DNA of 64,000 bases from Tetraselmis striata. Its lineage: Eukaryota > Chlorophyta > Chlorodendrophyceae > Chlorodendrales > Chlorodendraceae. A program made the position numbers and the translations under genes. The stretch is taken from the NCBI GenBank assembly GCA_006384855.1, contig VCJN01000690.1:107001-171000 (forward strand). Reading direction: 5' to 3'. Shown here in pieces: positions 54,911 through 64,000 of the stretch. Every line of letters begins with the position of its first letter. Positions within the stretch are counted from its first letter, which is position 1. Under the pieces are notes generated by a model. That model made no database searches. It saw only the letters and a program-made list of their open reading frames with translations, and was not told the origin of the DNA.

Positions 54911-56000
54911 AACCCCCGGCATGCCACAGAGGGATATCGCCGCAGAATCCGCACACCGCCCGCTGGTGGTGCTGCGACAAGGAGGCTAACACTGAAAGTG
55001 CGGAGGTGATGCTGGCCAACGACTGCAAACACATACGCACCTCGGCACAGTGCTCCAGCAGATGTTCGCGCTCGTAGTTCGTGGAGCTGAAGATGGCGAC
55101 AGCGGGCGACGTGTATGAGCGGTGTGGCAAAGGCGTGACAGCTCGCACAACACCGCCCCTCGTGTTGGTCATCATTTTGTATCGGTAATCCCTGGCTCTA
55201 GGTTGTCACCGTCTCACCAATGGGCCGGAGCGTACTTTAAAACACGACTGCATCCTACTATGCTTGTTTCGGGGACTTCATACGCCTGTGTGTGTGGTCT
55301 CAGTCCTCTGAGGACAGCGAAGTTAGGCCCGGGCCCCAGGACAGAGCTGATGGCACGAGATATCACTTGTCAAGTTGTCCTGCGCAGATTCGTATCGGTG
55401 GGGTCGGTGTCCCCGCCGGCGGATAGTCGGAATGGGCGGGCGGCGACACGAGCGACGGCGACAAAGCTCGTGGCGCGGCGCGTCATCTTTCAACCTTTCA
55501 ACCGGAGACCTCTCCGTCTTTCTCAACGATACTACAGCGACTAGCGACTATATAGTCGCTATTATTTCAATAACCTTTCCAAAGGAGACCTTATTTACGT
55601 TCTGTCTTAACCATCTTAACCATACCCTGTACCAGGGACGAGACAGGTACCAGTTAATATATGTAACAAGACCTTCTTACTATCCTTCTTACGCGCAGCT
55701 ATCGCACCCTTAACAGCCACCAGTGCACATGTGAGCGCGACACCGCTTTATTTTAGGCATTTCGGTCGCAACTCTAGTGTCCAGATCGTCGTCCCGGCGG
55801 TTTTCACACCTTGGTCATGCGTATATGACACAGGATGTGGGCAGACCGATGTGCCGACCGAAGTTATACACGCACAGCGCGCCACGTCGCAAAATACAAA
55901 TGGCGAATAGCCAATCACCAATTAGTATTTTCACTTTCTCAATTCCTTTTTCACTTCCTCAGAACGGTGTGACATTATCGCGGGATTCGGGGAGTATGGG
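54911..56000. other. Upstream region of the TTL gene; no other gene seen
   Basis: Should contain the TTL 5' end and promoter. An open minus-strand frame at 55175-54636 overlaps the likely first exons but most of it reads as non-conserved. Nothing recognisable at 55200-56000. Confidence 0.3.
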
Positions 56001-56004
56001 TACA

Positions 56005-56172
56005 GCTCTGCCGGTCCCGGGTTTACTCGGTTGATGCATTAGCCCTTCGGGGTTCGAATGAGGCAATGGTCTATGGGCTATGCCAGACCTACGACTGCAG
56101 TTGGCGCACGAGGTCAAGTGCTGGGGCGGCTTCGGCCGATGTCCCGGGGCGAACTTTACTTTACTTTACTTT
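56005..56172 (+). repeat. SINE-like dispersed repeat, third copy
   Basis: Same family as 1013-1227: GGTCCCGGGTTTACTCGGTTGATGC start, GGGGTTCGAATGAGGC B-box-like motif and an ACTTTACTTTACTTTACTTT tail. One of the better preserved copies. Confidence 0.65.
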
Positions 56173-56194
56173 CTACCGGTCACACTACCTGTAA

Positions 56195-57620
56195 TAAATC
56201 TGTAAGGATACCGCGCAAAACGCACCAGGCACTGGCTGGGTACCCACATAGGGATTTGTGTGGTACAAATTCTTACACTCCACCCCCCCCCCCCCCCCCA
56301 TAGGATGGAGGACCTCCTCCAGCAACGTTTCGGCTTGGATTCGTTGGCGATCCGCATTGGCCGGATCCTCCAACATTGCGGGATATCATATCATATCATA
56401 TCATATCATATCATATCATATCATATCATATCATATCATATCATATCATATCATATCATATCATATCATATCATATCATATCATATCATATCATATCATA
56501 TCATATCATATCATATCATATCATATCATATCATATCATATCATATCATATCATATCATATCATATCATATCATATCATATCATATCATATCATATCATA
56601 TCATATCATATCATATCATATCATATCATATCATATCATATCATATCATATCATATCATATCATATCATATCATATCATATCATATCATATCATATCATA
56701 TCATATCATATCATATCATATCATATCATATCATATCATATCATATCATATCATATCATATCATATCATATCATATCATATCATATCATATCATATCATA
56801 TCATATCATATCATATCATATCATATCATATCATATCATATCATATCATATCATATCATATCATATCATATCATATCATATCATATCATATCATATGTTT
56901 CTCCGCGGGATCGAACCCGGATCCGATAGATGCGTGCGTAGAAGCGCCAACGATAAGGATACTGCGAAAAAGGAACCAAGCACTGGGTACCCACATGCAT
57001 GGGGATTTGTGTGGTACATATCCTTACACTCCACCCCCCCCCCCCCCCCCATAGGATGGAGGACCTCCTCCAGCAACGTTTCAGCTTGGATTCGGTGGCG
57101 ATCCGCATTGGCCGGGTCGTCCAACATTGCGGGATATCATATCATGTTATATGTTTCTCCGCGGGATCGAACCCCGATCCGCGTGCGTAGAAGCACCAAT
57201 TGTAAGGATACCGCGCAAAACGCACCAGGCACTGGGTACCCACATGGGGATTGTGTGGTACGTATCCTTACAAAATACTTAGCCGCTACCCGGGTACCAT
57301 GTATCTGCAGGGGTAGCGTATCGACGATTGTATACAACGCCTAACCAGTCTCGATGTATTCGTTGCCTAGCTACACGGATTACGTGCGGCCGCTAAACCT
57401 TGGTAAGTCGTGCGGCGGACAAAATTGGAATACAGCCCCTCCCTGCACCTTGTTTCTCCGCGGGATCGAACCTGGATCCGATAGATGCATGCGTAGAAGC
57501 ACAAACTGTAAGGATACTGCGCAAAACGCACCAGGCACTGGGTACCCACATGGGGATTTGTGTGGTACATATCCTTACAAAATCCTTAGCCGCTACCCGG
57601 GTACCCTATATCAGCAGAAG
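56195..57620. repeat. Complex of three related tRNA-containing repeat units
   Basis: GGATACCGCGCAAAACGCACCAGGCACTGGGTACCCACAT-type modules recur at about 56210, 56960, 57210 and 57510. A GGATGGAGGACCTCCTCCAGC module after a C tract recurs at 56300 and 57050. TGTTTCTCCGCGGGATCGAACC recurs at 56895, 57150 and 57450. Read on the minus strand the last is GGGTTCGATCCCG, a perfect Pol III B box at the end of a tRNA-like stretch. A tRNA-derived SINE family on the minus strand is the likely source. Confidence 0.6.
56383..56896. repeat. ATATC pentanucleotide microsatellite, about 103 units
   Basis: Perfect or near-perfect (ATATC)n for about 514 bases. Because 5 is not a multiple of 3, the plus-strand frames all stay open and translate to HIISY repeats; these frames are artefacts, not genes. 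A short remnant of the same motif (ATATCATATCATG) lies at 57132, at the same place in the next repeat unit. Confidence 0.95.
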
Positions 57621-57699
57621 TAGCGTAGCTGTTACTGTTGCCCCTGGTACCATTGTAAGGTACCGGCCTCTCGAGGCAGCCAGGTTGCTCCAACCCGCT

Positions 57700-58360
57700 C
57701 GCGTCAAGCATCAACCGGCCGACGTGGTGGCTTTCGTTGAGGTCGCCACTGCCTGAATATCCAAGGCGCGCGCCGTGCTGGCCGAGCGGCACGGCCGTCG
57801 GGGGGCGAGCCACGCCGGTGGACCGGGACAATCGTCGGTGATGGCGTCGCCCGCATTGCCGCCCGTCGCTGCGTTCCTGGGCGGGGTCGTAGCGCCCCCG
57901 GTTGTTGCTCGAGGAGGGTGCACCGGCCGGCCGCCCCGGTAGCCAGGCCTCACAGGGTGGTGTCCCCCCCCCCCCCCCCCCCTACTCGCCCATCTCCAGC
58001 CGGCAGCGGGGTGGGGTGGGGTGCGGTGGGCCACCTCTCCGACGTGGACATGGTGCACATGCCGGCGGAAATGTCTGTGGACACGGCGGTACCTATCGAC
58101 TTCCATGATGCGTGGGCGGAGGCACAATGCTGCATGAATGAGCGGGTGCTGGTGGCGGCGGTGGAGGCCGACGACCCCGTGATGGTGTTGGATTTGGCGT
58201 TGATGTGGAAGTATTTGCTGCAACGGTTGTTGTTTATGGCCCCGGGCCGAGGCGGGCGGTGGCGGCAACAAGCCTTGGCGTGGCGCTTCCGCGCATTCGC
58301 CGAGCGGCGCATGACCAAGCTCGTGCGCTCATGGAACGGTGAGTCAATTATCTTATAGGT
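57700..58360 (+). CDS. Unassigned open frame, about 147 codons
   Basis: The frame 57918-58358 encodes a Pro-rich start across a C tract (57966-57982), then a helical segment (DAWAEAQCCMNERVLVAAVEADDPVMVLDLALMWKYLLQ) and a basic end (WRFRAFAERRMTKLVRSW). The later part looks like real protein, but I do not recognise it. It could be an exon of a mobile-element protein; the start is not credible. Confidence 0.25.
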
Positions 58361-58581
58361 CGGTTATTTCCTCGCAGGTTACTGTGTTACGGAAGCAAGG
58401 TGACAAAACATGGCGAAATGTGCTCTCAAAGTGCCAAATCAAGATGCCATCCCGCTTGTCTACAGTGACTCTAGTGGGGGTCGGCTCAAGGTGGAAATTT
58501 GCACGACGAAATGGCGTCATTTACAACTCTGCTGGATTTGGGGGCGGGGTGGAAGGGGCGGTAGATCTGGTAATTTTCAGT

Positions 58582-59025
58582 CTACTCCAACGTGTCCATT
58601 GCCGTGCCAGCTTCGGCCTCCTTGGCGGCGGCCTCCTTCTCCAGGCTCTTGTGATAGTCTCGGACACCACGGGGGGGATTGCGCTGCCCGCCGCCCTTGC
58701 TTGGGTGTCTCGGGGCCACCTTGTTCTTGGCCTTGGTCTTGGGTGGCTCGGGGGCCACCTTGGACTTGGCCTTGGCCTTGGGTGGCTCGGGGGCCACCTT
58801 GGAGTTGGCCGTGGCCTTGGGTGCGGCGGGCTTGCGGTCGGCCTTGGGCTTCGGCTTGGGCTTGACCGCGGGTGCACCGGGCTTGGGGTCGGGCTTGGCC
58901 TTGGCTCCGGGGTTGGCCTCAACGTCGATCTTCGCAATCGCGAGAAGGGGCCGGTCATCGTCCGATGATTCACACCTTTGCGTAGGCGGTATCTGTGGGT
59001 CTTCCTCTCCGCCCTCGTCCACCAT
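58582..59025 (-). CDS. Lys/Pro/Ala-rich low-complexity open frame
   Basis: 147 codons dominated by repeated KPKPKA, VAPEPPKAKAKSK and similar units, acidic at the N-terminus. Could be a disordered tail of a nucleic-acid-binding protein; no domain is visible and the repeats may be the only reason the frame is open. Confidence 0.25.
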   Translation of the reverse strand: MVDEGGEEDPQIPPTQRCESSDDDRPLLAIAKIDVEANPGAKAKPDPKPGAPAVKPKPKPKADRKPAAPKATANSKVAPEPPKAKAKSKVAPEPPKTKAKNKVAPRHPSKGGGQRNPPRGVRDYHKSLEKEAAAKEAEAGTAMDTLE

Positions 59026-59029
59026 GCCC

Positions 59030-60660
59030 GTCCCATGGTGGTCATGAGTAGTAGATAGGTCGTCTTCACATGAATCTGTGGTACATCTGTGAAAATGTCT
59101 TAGTAGAAGTTAATCAATTGTCGAAACATGCGCATGCTATGGAAAGGGGCACCTTTGTCTCGAGGGGCATGAGCTTTTTTGAGAAGGGCCGGCAGCTTGA
59201 GCAAAGGGGAGTCGACAAAGGTCTCGGCTATGCCCGGGTGTGCTTTCAACTAGCGGTGCTCGATCTCTCCTTTGCATGTGCTCAATCGCGTGCCGCAAGT
59301 CTCGTCCTCAGTGTGCAGGTTGTGCTCCTACACGCGCTTGGTCGCGCCTCCCAGTTGAGGCACATGGACGTCTGTCAGAGCGAAAGCGTTCTTGATGCCT
59401 ACTGGCCTAGATGTTTTGTTTTCATTCACCTTTGCGAGGGCCGCTCTGAACTCCTTTCGTTTGGGTGCGGAATTTTGCAGTTGCGGTACGCTTCCATCAG
59501 GTCTTTCACGGTGTTCCACGTGGTCTCGGACTTCGCGGTTGCTTTCAGAAGATTCCACGATGAGGGCAGTGCCGGTCCGTCGAGGTCCATCCCGGAGGTT
59601 TTCAGCAGCTTCCACGTGGGGTTGACTTTCTATGATGTTCTCTCGGTATCAACAAGCACCGAAATCATGGTTGTTGCGCTGCCGCTTGTGAAGGCGTCGA
59701 AGACCGCGTGCTAGAGCTCGTCATGCTCCAGGTGGGGTGCCTTTTTCTTCAGCCCATCGACCCAGTTGTCGTAGGTCCTCCTCAACGCGACGGCAGTGTC
59801 GAACAGAGTATTCTTCGCTCTGGTGCTGCTGATATTGTTGTGGTGCACCTAGCCACATGTCGATAAAAAGCCGGCAGGTATCACCAGTTTACTATCACAA
59901 GCTGACTGCACCCCTACTAACAAGAGCTACACATACCTCTCGAAGGTGTCGGATAGATTGGCGTAACATAGAGCTCGAGTCCACCAAACATTCAGCTGGT
60001 CGACATCTGGTCCCTTGACCTCATCCTCATCGATGATTCGTTGGCAGACTTCCCTCCAATGGTCTCCGGCGGTCACGAATGCCTTGTACTTCAAGTCAAC
60101 CGGGTCTTTGCTCTCCGCGTATGTATGCGTCCATATGCTCTTTGACCCTATCGCGTGACTTGGACGTGCTATTATTGCTTTCAAGAGGACCTCCGAAGGG
60201 CCTAGGCTTGGTCGATAACCAAACAACTGTGACAAGAATCACGAGTTGATATCCGGGCCATACTCCGCGTTCACAGGAACCGAGGCCACCTCCAATCATG
60301 TGCGTATTTAGGGTATTCTTGATATTTAGGTTATTGGGTGCCTAGTGGTCTCAACGGACGTGCAAGAAATGAGTCACCCGAATCTTGTGCATGATCGCTG
60401 CAACGTTCTTGTCGTTGAGCGCTCTAGCGCGGAAAGCGTCGGAGGGGAGCAGCAGCTCCGTGGTTTGCATGAAGTATTCGCCGACCTGTTACATAACAAT
60501 CTTTGTGTTTTTTGTGTCCCGTACTAGCAATGCTAAATCAATCATGCAGCTACATGCAATATTCGGTTGTCGCCTCGCAAGTTTTCGCCATTAATGACGT
60601 CGAGAGCATGTGAGCTTTTCCCGTATATCTTAATGGAGCCCGCGTAAGGCTGTAGCTCGT
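59030..60660. other. Fragmentary minus-strand frames, unassigned
   Basis: Short minus-strand frames at 59615-59328 and 60235-59927 (SIWTHTYAESKDPVDLKYKAF, NVWWTRALCYANL) read like protein but carry no motif I know. They may be exons of the same gene or element as 60701-61417. Confidence 0.25.
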
Positions 60661-60700
60661 ACGCTCCGAGCCAACCTTCCTCGAAGAGTCTCTGGATGGG

Positions 60701-61417
60701 TCAGGCGGACCTTGTCGTAGCTTTGTAGATTGGTGGCTGGGCCTTCATTGCGAGCTCCGGGGCATTGTCCTCGTACTTTTTGCTGATTAGCATGGCAACC
60801 GGCTGACACAGGCAGGACGGGTTGGCAACAACGCCCGGCACGTATCCCCAGATACCGACGTCATGATGCCGCATCACCTTGCAAGGGATGAGGTTCTTTG
60901 GGTCGAAGAGCATGGCCGAAGCTTGTTTGGCCTCGGGGCGTTTGACGTGCAGAACGTGGACCATGTCGTCAAGCCTCTCGTAGTCGTACTTCCCCATGTA
61001 TGTTTCGACGACACCAATCCTTGCGACCTCATCCACGTAGTCTGAAGTCTTTACCAGTGTGCCGGCAGTTACACCCGACCCCCTCGTTGCAGCCAACTCT
61101 AGAACGAAGCACAGCTCCACGACTCCACGGTTGTGGACAAGGCACCACTCGAGGTGGTCTTCCAGCTTGTCCTTCACTTTTTTTCTAATTTTATTGCTCT
61201 TCCTTGCTTCTTTGAAGCGGGCTCGAGGTTGCATGCACATATCGCTTCCCGCGGTAATCCGTACCGTAGTTCGGATTCCGAATACACCACGAACAATACA
61301 AAAGGCGTCAGGCACAGCCGGCGGCGGCGGTGCCATGCCATCATCCCTGCCACATGGCCCACCCACACAACGAGCTGGCCGCCAGGTCGGTCGTCGGTCA
61401 GTCCAAGAGATTGGCAA
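60701..61417 (-). CDS. Unassigned open frame, 238 codons
   Basis: The credible part begins near FKEARKSNKIRKKVKDKLEDH and continues through LEWCLVHNRGVVELCFVLELAATRGSG to VMRHHDVGIWGYVPGVVANP. It looks like a genuine folded protein with a basic N-terminal helix. No family recognised. The first 45 residues as translated are probably not coding. Confidence 0.35.
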   Translation of the reverse strand: MPISWTDRRPTWRPARCVGGPCGRDDGMAPPPPAVPDAFCIVRGVFGIRTTVRITAGSDMCMQPRARFKEARKSNKIRKKVKDKLEDHLEWCLVHNRGVVELCFVLELAATRGSGVTAGTLVKTSDYVDEVARIGVVETYMGKYDYERLDDMVHVLHVKRPEAKQASAMLFDPKNLIPCKVMRHHDVGIWGYVPGVVANPSCLCQPVAMLISKKYEDNAPELAMKAQPPIYKATTRSA

Positions 61418-61574
61418 GAGGCCCGTGGGGCGAGGGGGGGGGGGGCACTCTTATAGTTACAGGGTTTGACCGCGATGGTGTTGTCTGGGGTACCGAATTG
61501 CCAGCGGACGCGGCATGAGGCAACAGCCCGCCCGCCTGCCGCCCGCAAAACGCGAGTAACTAATCCACAAGCTA

Positions 61575-62882
61575 TTGTCGTCGACGGCCTCGACCCGCCG
61601 CAGCAAGGACGAGGCCCCGAACGCGGCGAGCATGGGCGCTTCGTCAGGACGTCCTCGCTCGTATACTGCTCGTGGGGCACGGTGCTCCGCTGCTCGCCCA
61701 CACGCCGCCGGGCGCGATGGCGAGGTCGCCTCGTTGGAGTCGAAGTTGGCGGCCGCCCAATCAACAGCACAGAATTAACAGCTCGCACGCCGGAGCGTTG
61801 AGGGACATCTGGTCGAGCTGCATGCTGAGGTGAAGCAGCTCCGTAAGTAGGGCGAGGCAGTGCAATGCGCTGGGCAGCTAGCTCGGGCGGTACATGTCAA
61901 GGACAAGCAGCTAGCCAGCATGCGCCATCAGCTCGAGCACGCACGTAAAGAAGCTACATTGGAGAACACGCGCCGCCATCTTGCGCTCGTCAAGCGCAAG
62001 CACGAGGAGGTCAGCGAGGCGCTCGAGATTGCGGCGGTGCTCCGTCTTCCAACAGGGCAGGCCAACGAGCGCGTTTTGAAGGTGCGCCGCACCTTCTCGC
62101 ATTGGTCCGCGAACAACGCCGCTAAGAAGATGGGAGAGTTCCTAGACGCGGCGGCAGGTCGTGCTGCAGACGACGCGGAGGGAGCCAAGCTGCAACGGCG
62201 CGTTGCAGCCAAGCTCACCGACCGCTACCAGCCCCCTGCCCCATCCGGAGCGCCGTGCTACGGCCCGTGCTGTCGCCACGCAGTGACGGCTGTGGTCGGC
62301 GAGATTCAAGAGCACTCCTCGCCGCAGTTGGGGAGCTGCCTAAAGTCACGTTGCAAATGCACAAGGAATACCACCGCATGATCTGGGGCATCGGGCAGTG
62401 GTTTGATCCGGTCAAAGGCATGCATGTACCACGCACCATGTCACTATTCGACGCCCCCTTCCCGCAGCTGCCCTCGGACCGTGCGGTGAGGGAATGGAGG
62501 GGCTATGCGAAGGAGGAGCTTGGCGTGGAACACCAAGCGCTGAAGGGCAAAATCGTGACTGCAGCCGTCCCCATCGGGATGGCTGTGGCCAACCGCATCT
62601 GGGACCTTAGGTGGTCGTCCGGCCACGCCCCAGACTACGCGTAGCCCCCCTTCCCATGTCCATGGCATCGTGGACTATGCTGGCGCTTACAGGGGTGTCA
62701 AGCAGACCACCGGTGTGACCAAGGGGGTCCGCCATGGCGGCCTACATAACAACGGCTTGGTAGGGAACATCCATGTCCTCCTGTACGAGGGGGATGACGC
62801 CTATGAGGTGTTGGCGGAAAAGGGCAAGCGCTTCTTCGACGGACTCAATGACATTGCCACCAAAGGAGTGACGCTCAAATGA
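61575..62882 (+). pseudogene. Degenerate coiled-coil protein, probably mobile-element derived
   Basis: One reading frame from 61575 to about 62330 carries a coiled coil (GEVASLESKLAAAQ, then DKQLASMRHQLEHARKEATLE) but is broken by in-frame stops near 61776 and 61848. After a frame change near 62240-62340 it continues as MIWGIGQWFDPVKGMHVPRTMSLFDAPFPQLPSDRAVREW, and a further part at 62670-62882 reads GGLHNNGLVGNIHVLLYEGDDAYE. No family assigned. The coiled-coil start resembles in style, not in sequence, the N-terminus of the 865-aa transposase. Confidence 0.35.
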
Positions 62883-62912
62883 TGGCACTAAGGTGCGAGT
62901 GATGGTGTGCGA

Positions 62913-62934
62913 GGGGGGGGGGGGGGGGGGGGGG
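62913..62934. repeat. Poly(G) tract, 22 G
   Basis: Uninterrupted G run 30 bases after the last stop of the preceding degenerate gene. Confidence 0.85.
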
Positions 62935-64000
62935 CAACAAGTATCAGAATGCAAGCAGCGGGCAATGTGGTTGCTCGGCAGAGAAGGTAAGCCCATGCAT
63001 TCGACATTGCATTCACAAATGCAGCATGTGCATGGATGTATATATTATGTATAATATTCGGTATAATATACTATACGTACAATACATGCATATTTATTTA
63101 TTTATTATGTATATACATATGAAGTATTGCTACCTATGGTTTGCGGATGTGGCGCTCGTGTGTGGCGCTATGTGGCAAACCATGGGTGCAGTTGTTGCAC
63201 AGCCCATACCAAGCACTTCCATATGACATGGGAGCAGCTGCATGCGGAGGGGGCAGATAGAGTGGAGGGAGCTGATCTGGCAGATCAAGGCGACTCACCG
63301 CTTATTTGTAAACGGCATCGTGGACAAGGTATACAAGTGCCCGTGCTGCAACAAGATGATCCGCAAGCATGGCGATGTCCCCCCAAAGAAGACCAAGAAG
63401 GGGCTGAGGGGATTTGCAAGGCTCCATGCTGCGCATAGGTTTGTTATCTCGAATTGTTTTGCAACGTTTGCATATGTATTAATATGTTTCATGCTGATTG
63501 GTAATACCATGTTGCTGATTGTTTATAGCTATATGCACATTGTAGGTATCTCAAGCCCCCACTGCTACACGTCGGAGCCAAGCGTAAGATACATTATCTC
63601 ATGCACAGCAACCTCCGCATCACGGCGGGGTTGTACTACTACACGGTCCAACGCCACTGCGCCACCCCAGAGGCCCAGAGGACATGCATGCGCTGCGGCA
63701 GTGGATGTTCGACGAGCTCGGCATCACAGTCAACAACAAGAACAGAAAGAACAAGAAGCAAGATGTTGTCTCTATTGGCCAGAAGAAGGGAGTCCTTCAT
63801 CGGCGCAGAGTGCGTCAAGCTGATCGCCCAGTACGACAAGGCGCTGGAGCACGTTAGGGAGACATACCCGACGGTGAGCGCCTCCGATGATGCGAAGGCG
63901 CAGACCGCCGGGGAGATATGGAAGCAGCTATGGGAGTTGCTGTTGGAGCCCGTGGACCCAGCGCGCGCACCAGGCACCGCCCAGCTGCCACCTATGCACC
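62935..64000. other. Right-edge region; one unassigned coding-like segment
   Basis: 63000-63130 is AT-rich. At about 63260-63440 the plus strand reads WRELIWQIKATHRLFVNGIVDKVYKCPCCNKMIRKHG, containing a C-x-C-C motif that may bind zinc, ending at a possible donor (CATAGGTTTG). Further short frames follow to the edge. Possibly a continuation of the element at 61575-62882. Confidence 0.3.

Noticed and set aside
56258..57344. Three long plus-strand frames made of HIISY repeats
   Set aside because: They are translations of the ATATC microsatellite; a 5-base unit without stops keeps the frames open.
58339..58968. 209-codon plus-strand frame rich in Leu and Gly (LGLGLGWLGG)
   Set aside because: Complement of a Lys/Pro/Ala repeat tract; low complexity, no support.
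7810..64000. CRISPR array, riboswitch or bacterial operon features
   Set aside because: The sequence is clearly eukaryotic with spliced genes; the direct repeats seen are microsatellites, intron repeats or transposon ends without spacer-repeat structure.

Overview
This is eukaryotic nuclear DNA, most likely from a green alga (Chlorophyta). The host genes are GC-rich and split into many short exons by small GT-AG introns. They include a plant-type NPSN SNARE and an SGR2-like DDHD phospholipase. More than half of the window is transposable-element DNA, and homopolymeric G or C tracts of about 16 to 25 bases occur every few kilobases. I rebuilt splice junctions by hand from reading-frame phase, splice motifs and remembered family motifs; nothing here was confirmed by transcripts or database searches.

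Layout. 1-404: start of an NPSN-type SNARE gene on the minus strand that runs off the left edge. 886-1300: a short dispersed repeat (SINE-like) inserted into another copy of itself. 1802-3985: ethanolamine/choline kinase, plus strand, 8 exons. 4428-7099: a TKL-like protein kinase, minus strand, 8 exons, convergent with the lipid kinase. 7.1-13.1 kb: gene-poor repetitive DNA. 13.1-18.0 kb and 21.95-26.88 kb: two decayed copies of one LINE (endonuclease, reverse transcriptase, C-terminal Cys/His motif). Between them a foldback MITE has been split by a truncated hAT element with a perfect 8-bp target-site duplication.

27.06-41.87 kb is the most interesting block. It opens with a 5.2-kb DNA transposon bounded by perfect 46-bp inverted repeats, carrying two convergent genes (a 462-aa Cys-rich/coiled-coil protein and an 865-aa candidate transposase that I cannot place in a superfamily). 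Its 189-bp right end occurs a second time at 41.68-41.87 kb, and between the two copies lies a tyrosine-recombinase module (RG-rich gag-like protein plus a recombinase with one frameshift, no reverse transcriptase). A young, structurally complete Ty3/gypsy chromovirus (32.28-38.97 kb, LTRs that look identical, TSD GTCTG) is inserted in that junction. Its Gag and Pol are joined by a textbook -1 frameshift site, and its Pol begins with methyltransferase-like and Nudix-like domains upstream of the protease.

42.11-48.76 kb: DDHD-domain phospholipase A1 gene, plus strand, about 17 exons, with an intron expanded by tandem repeats. 50.08-54.9 kb: a minus-strand gene for a protein with two tandem tubulin-tyrosine-ligase-like domains. 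56.2-57.6 kb: a 514-bp ATATC microsatellite embedded in tRNA-related repeats. 57.7-64 kb: degenerate or unassigned open frames, probably further mobile-element remains.

As a set, the host genes cover vesicle fusion (SNARE), phospholipid synthesis and turnover (ethanolamine kinase, DDHD lipase), signalling (kinase) and tubulin-type ligation (TTL). I see no sign that they form a functional cluster.
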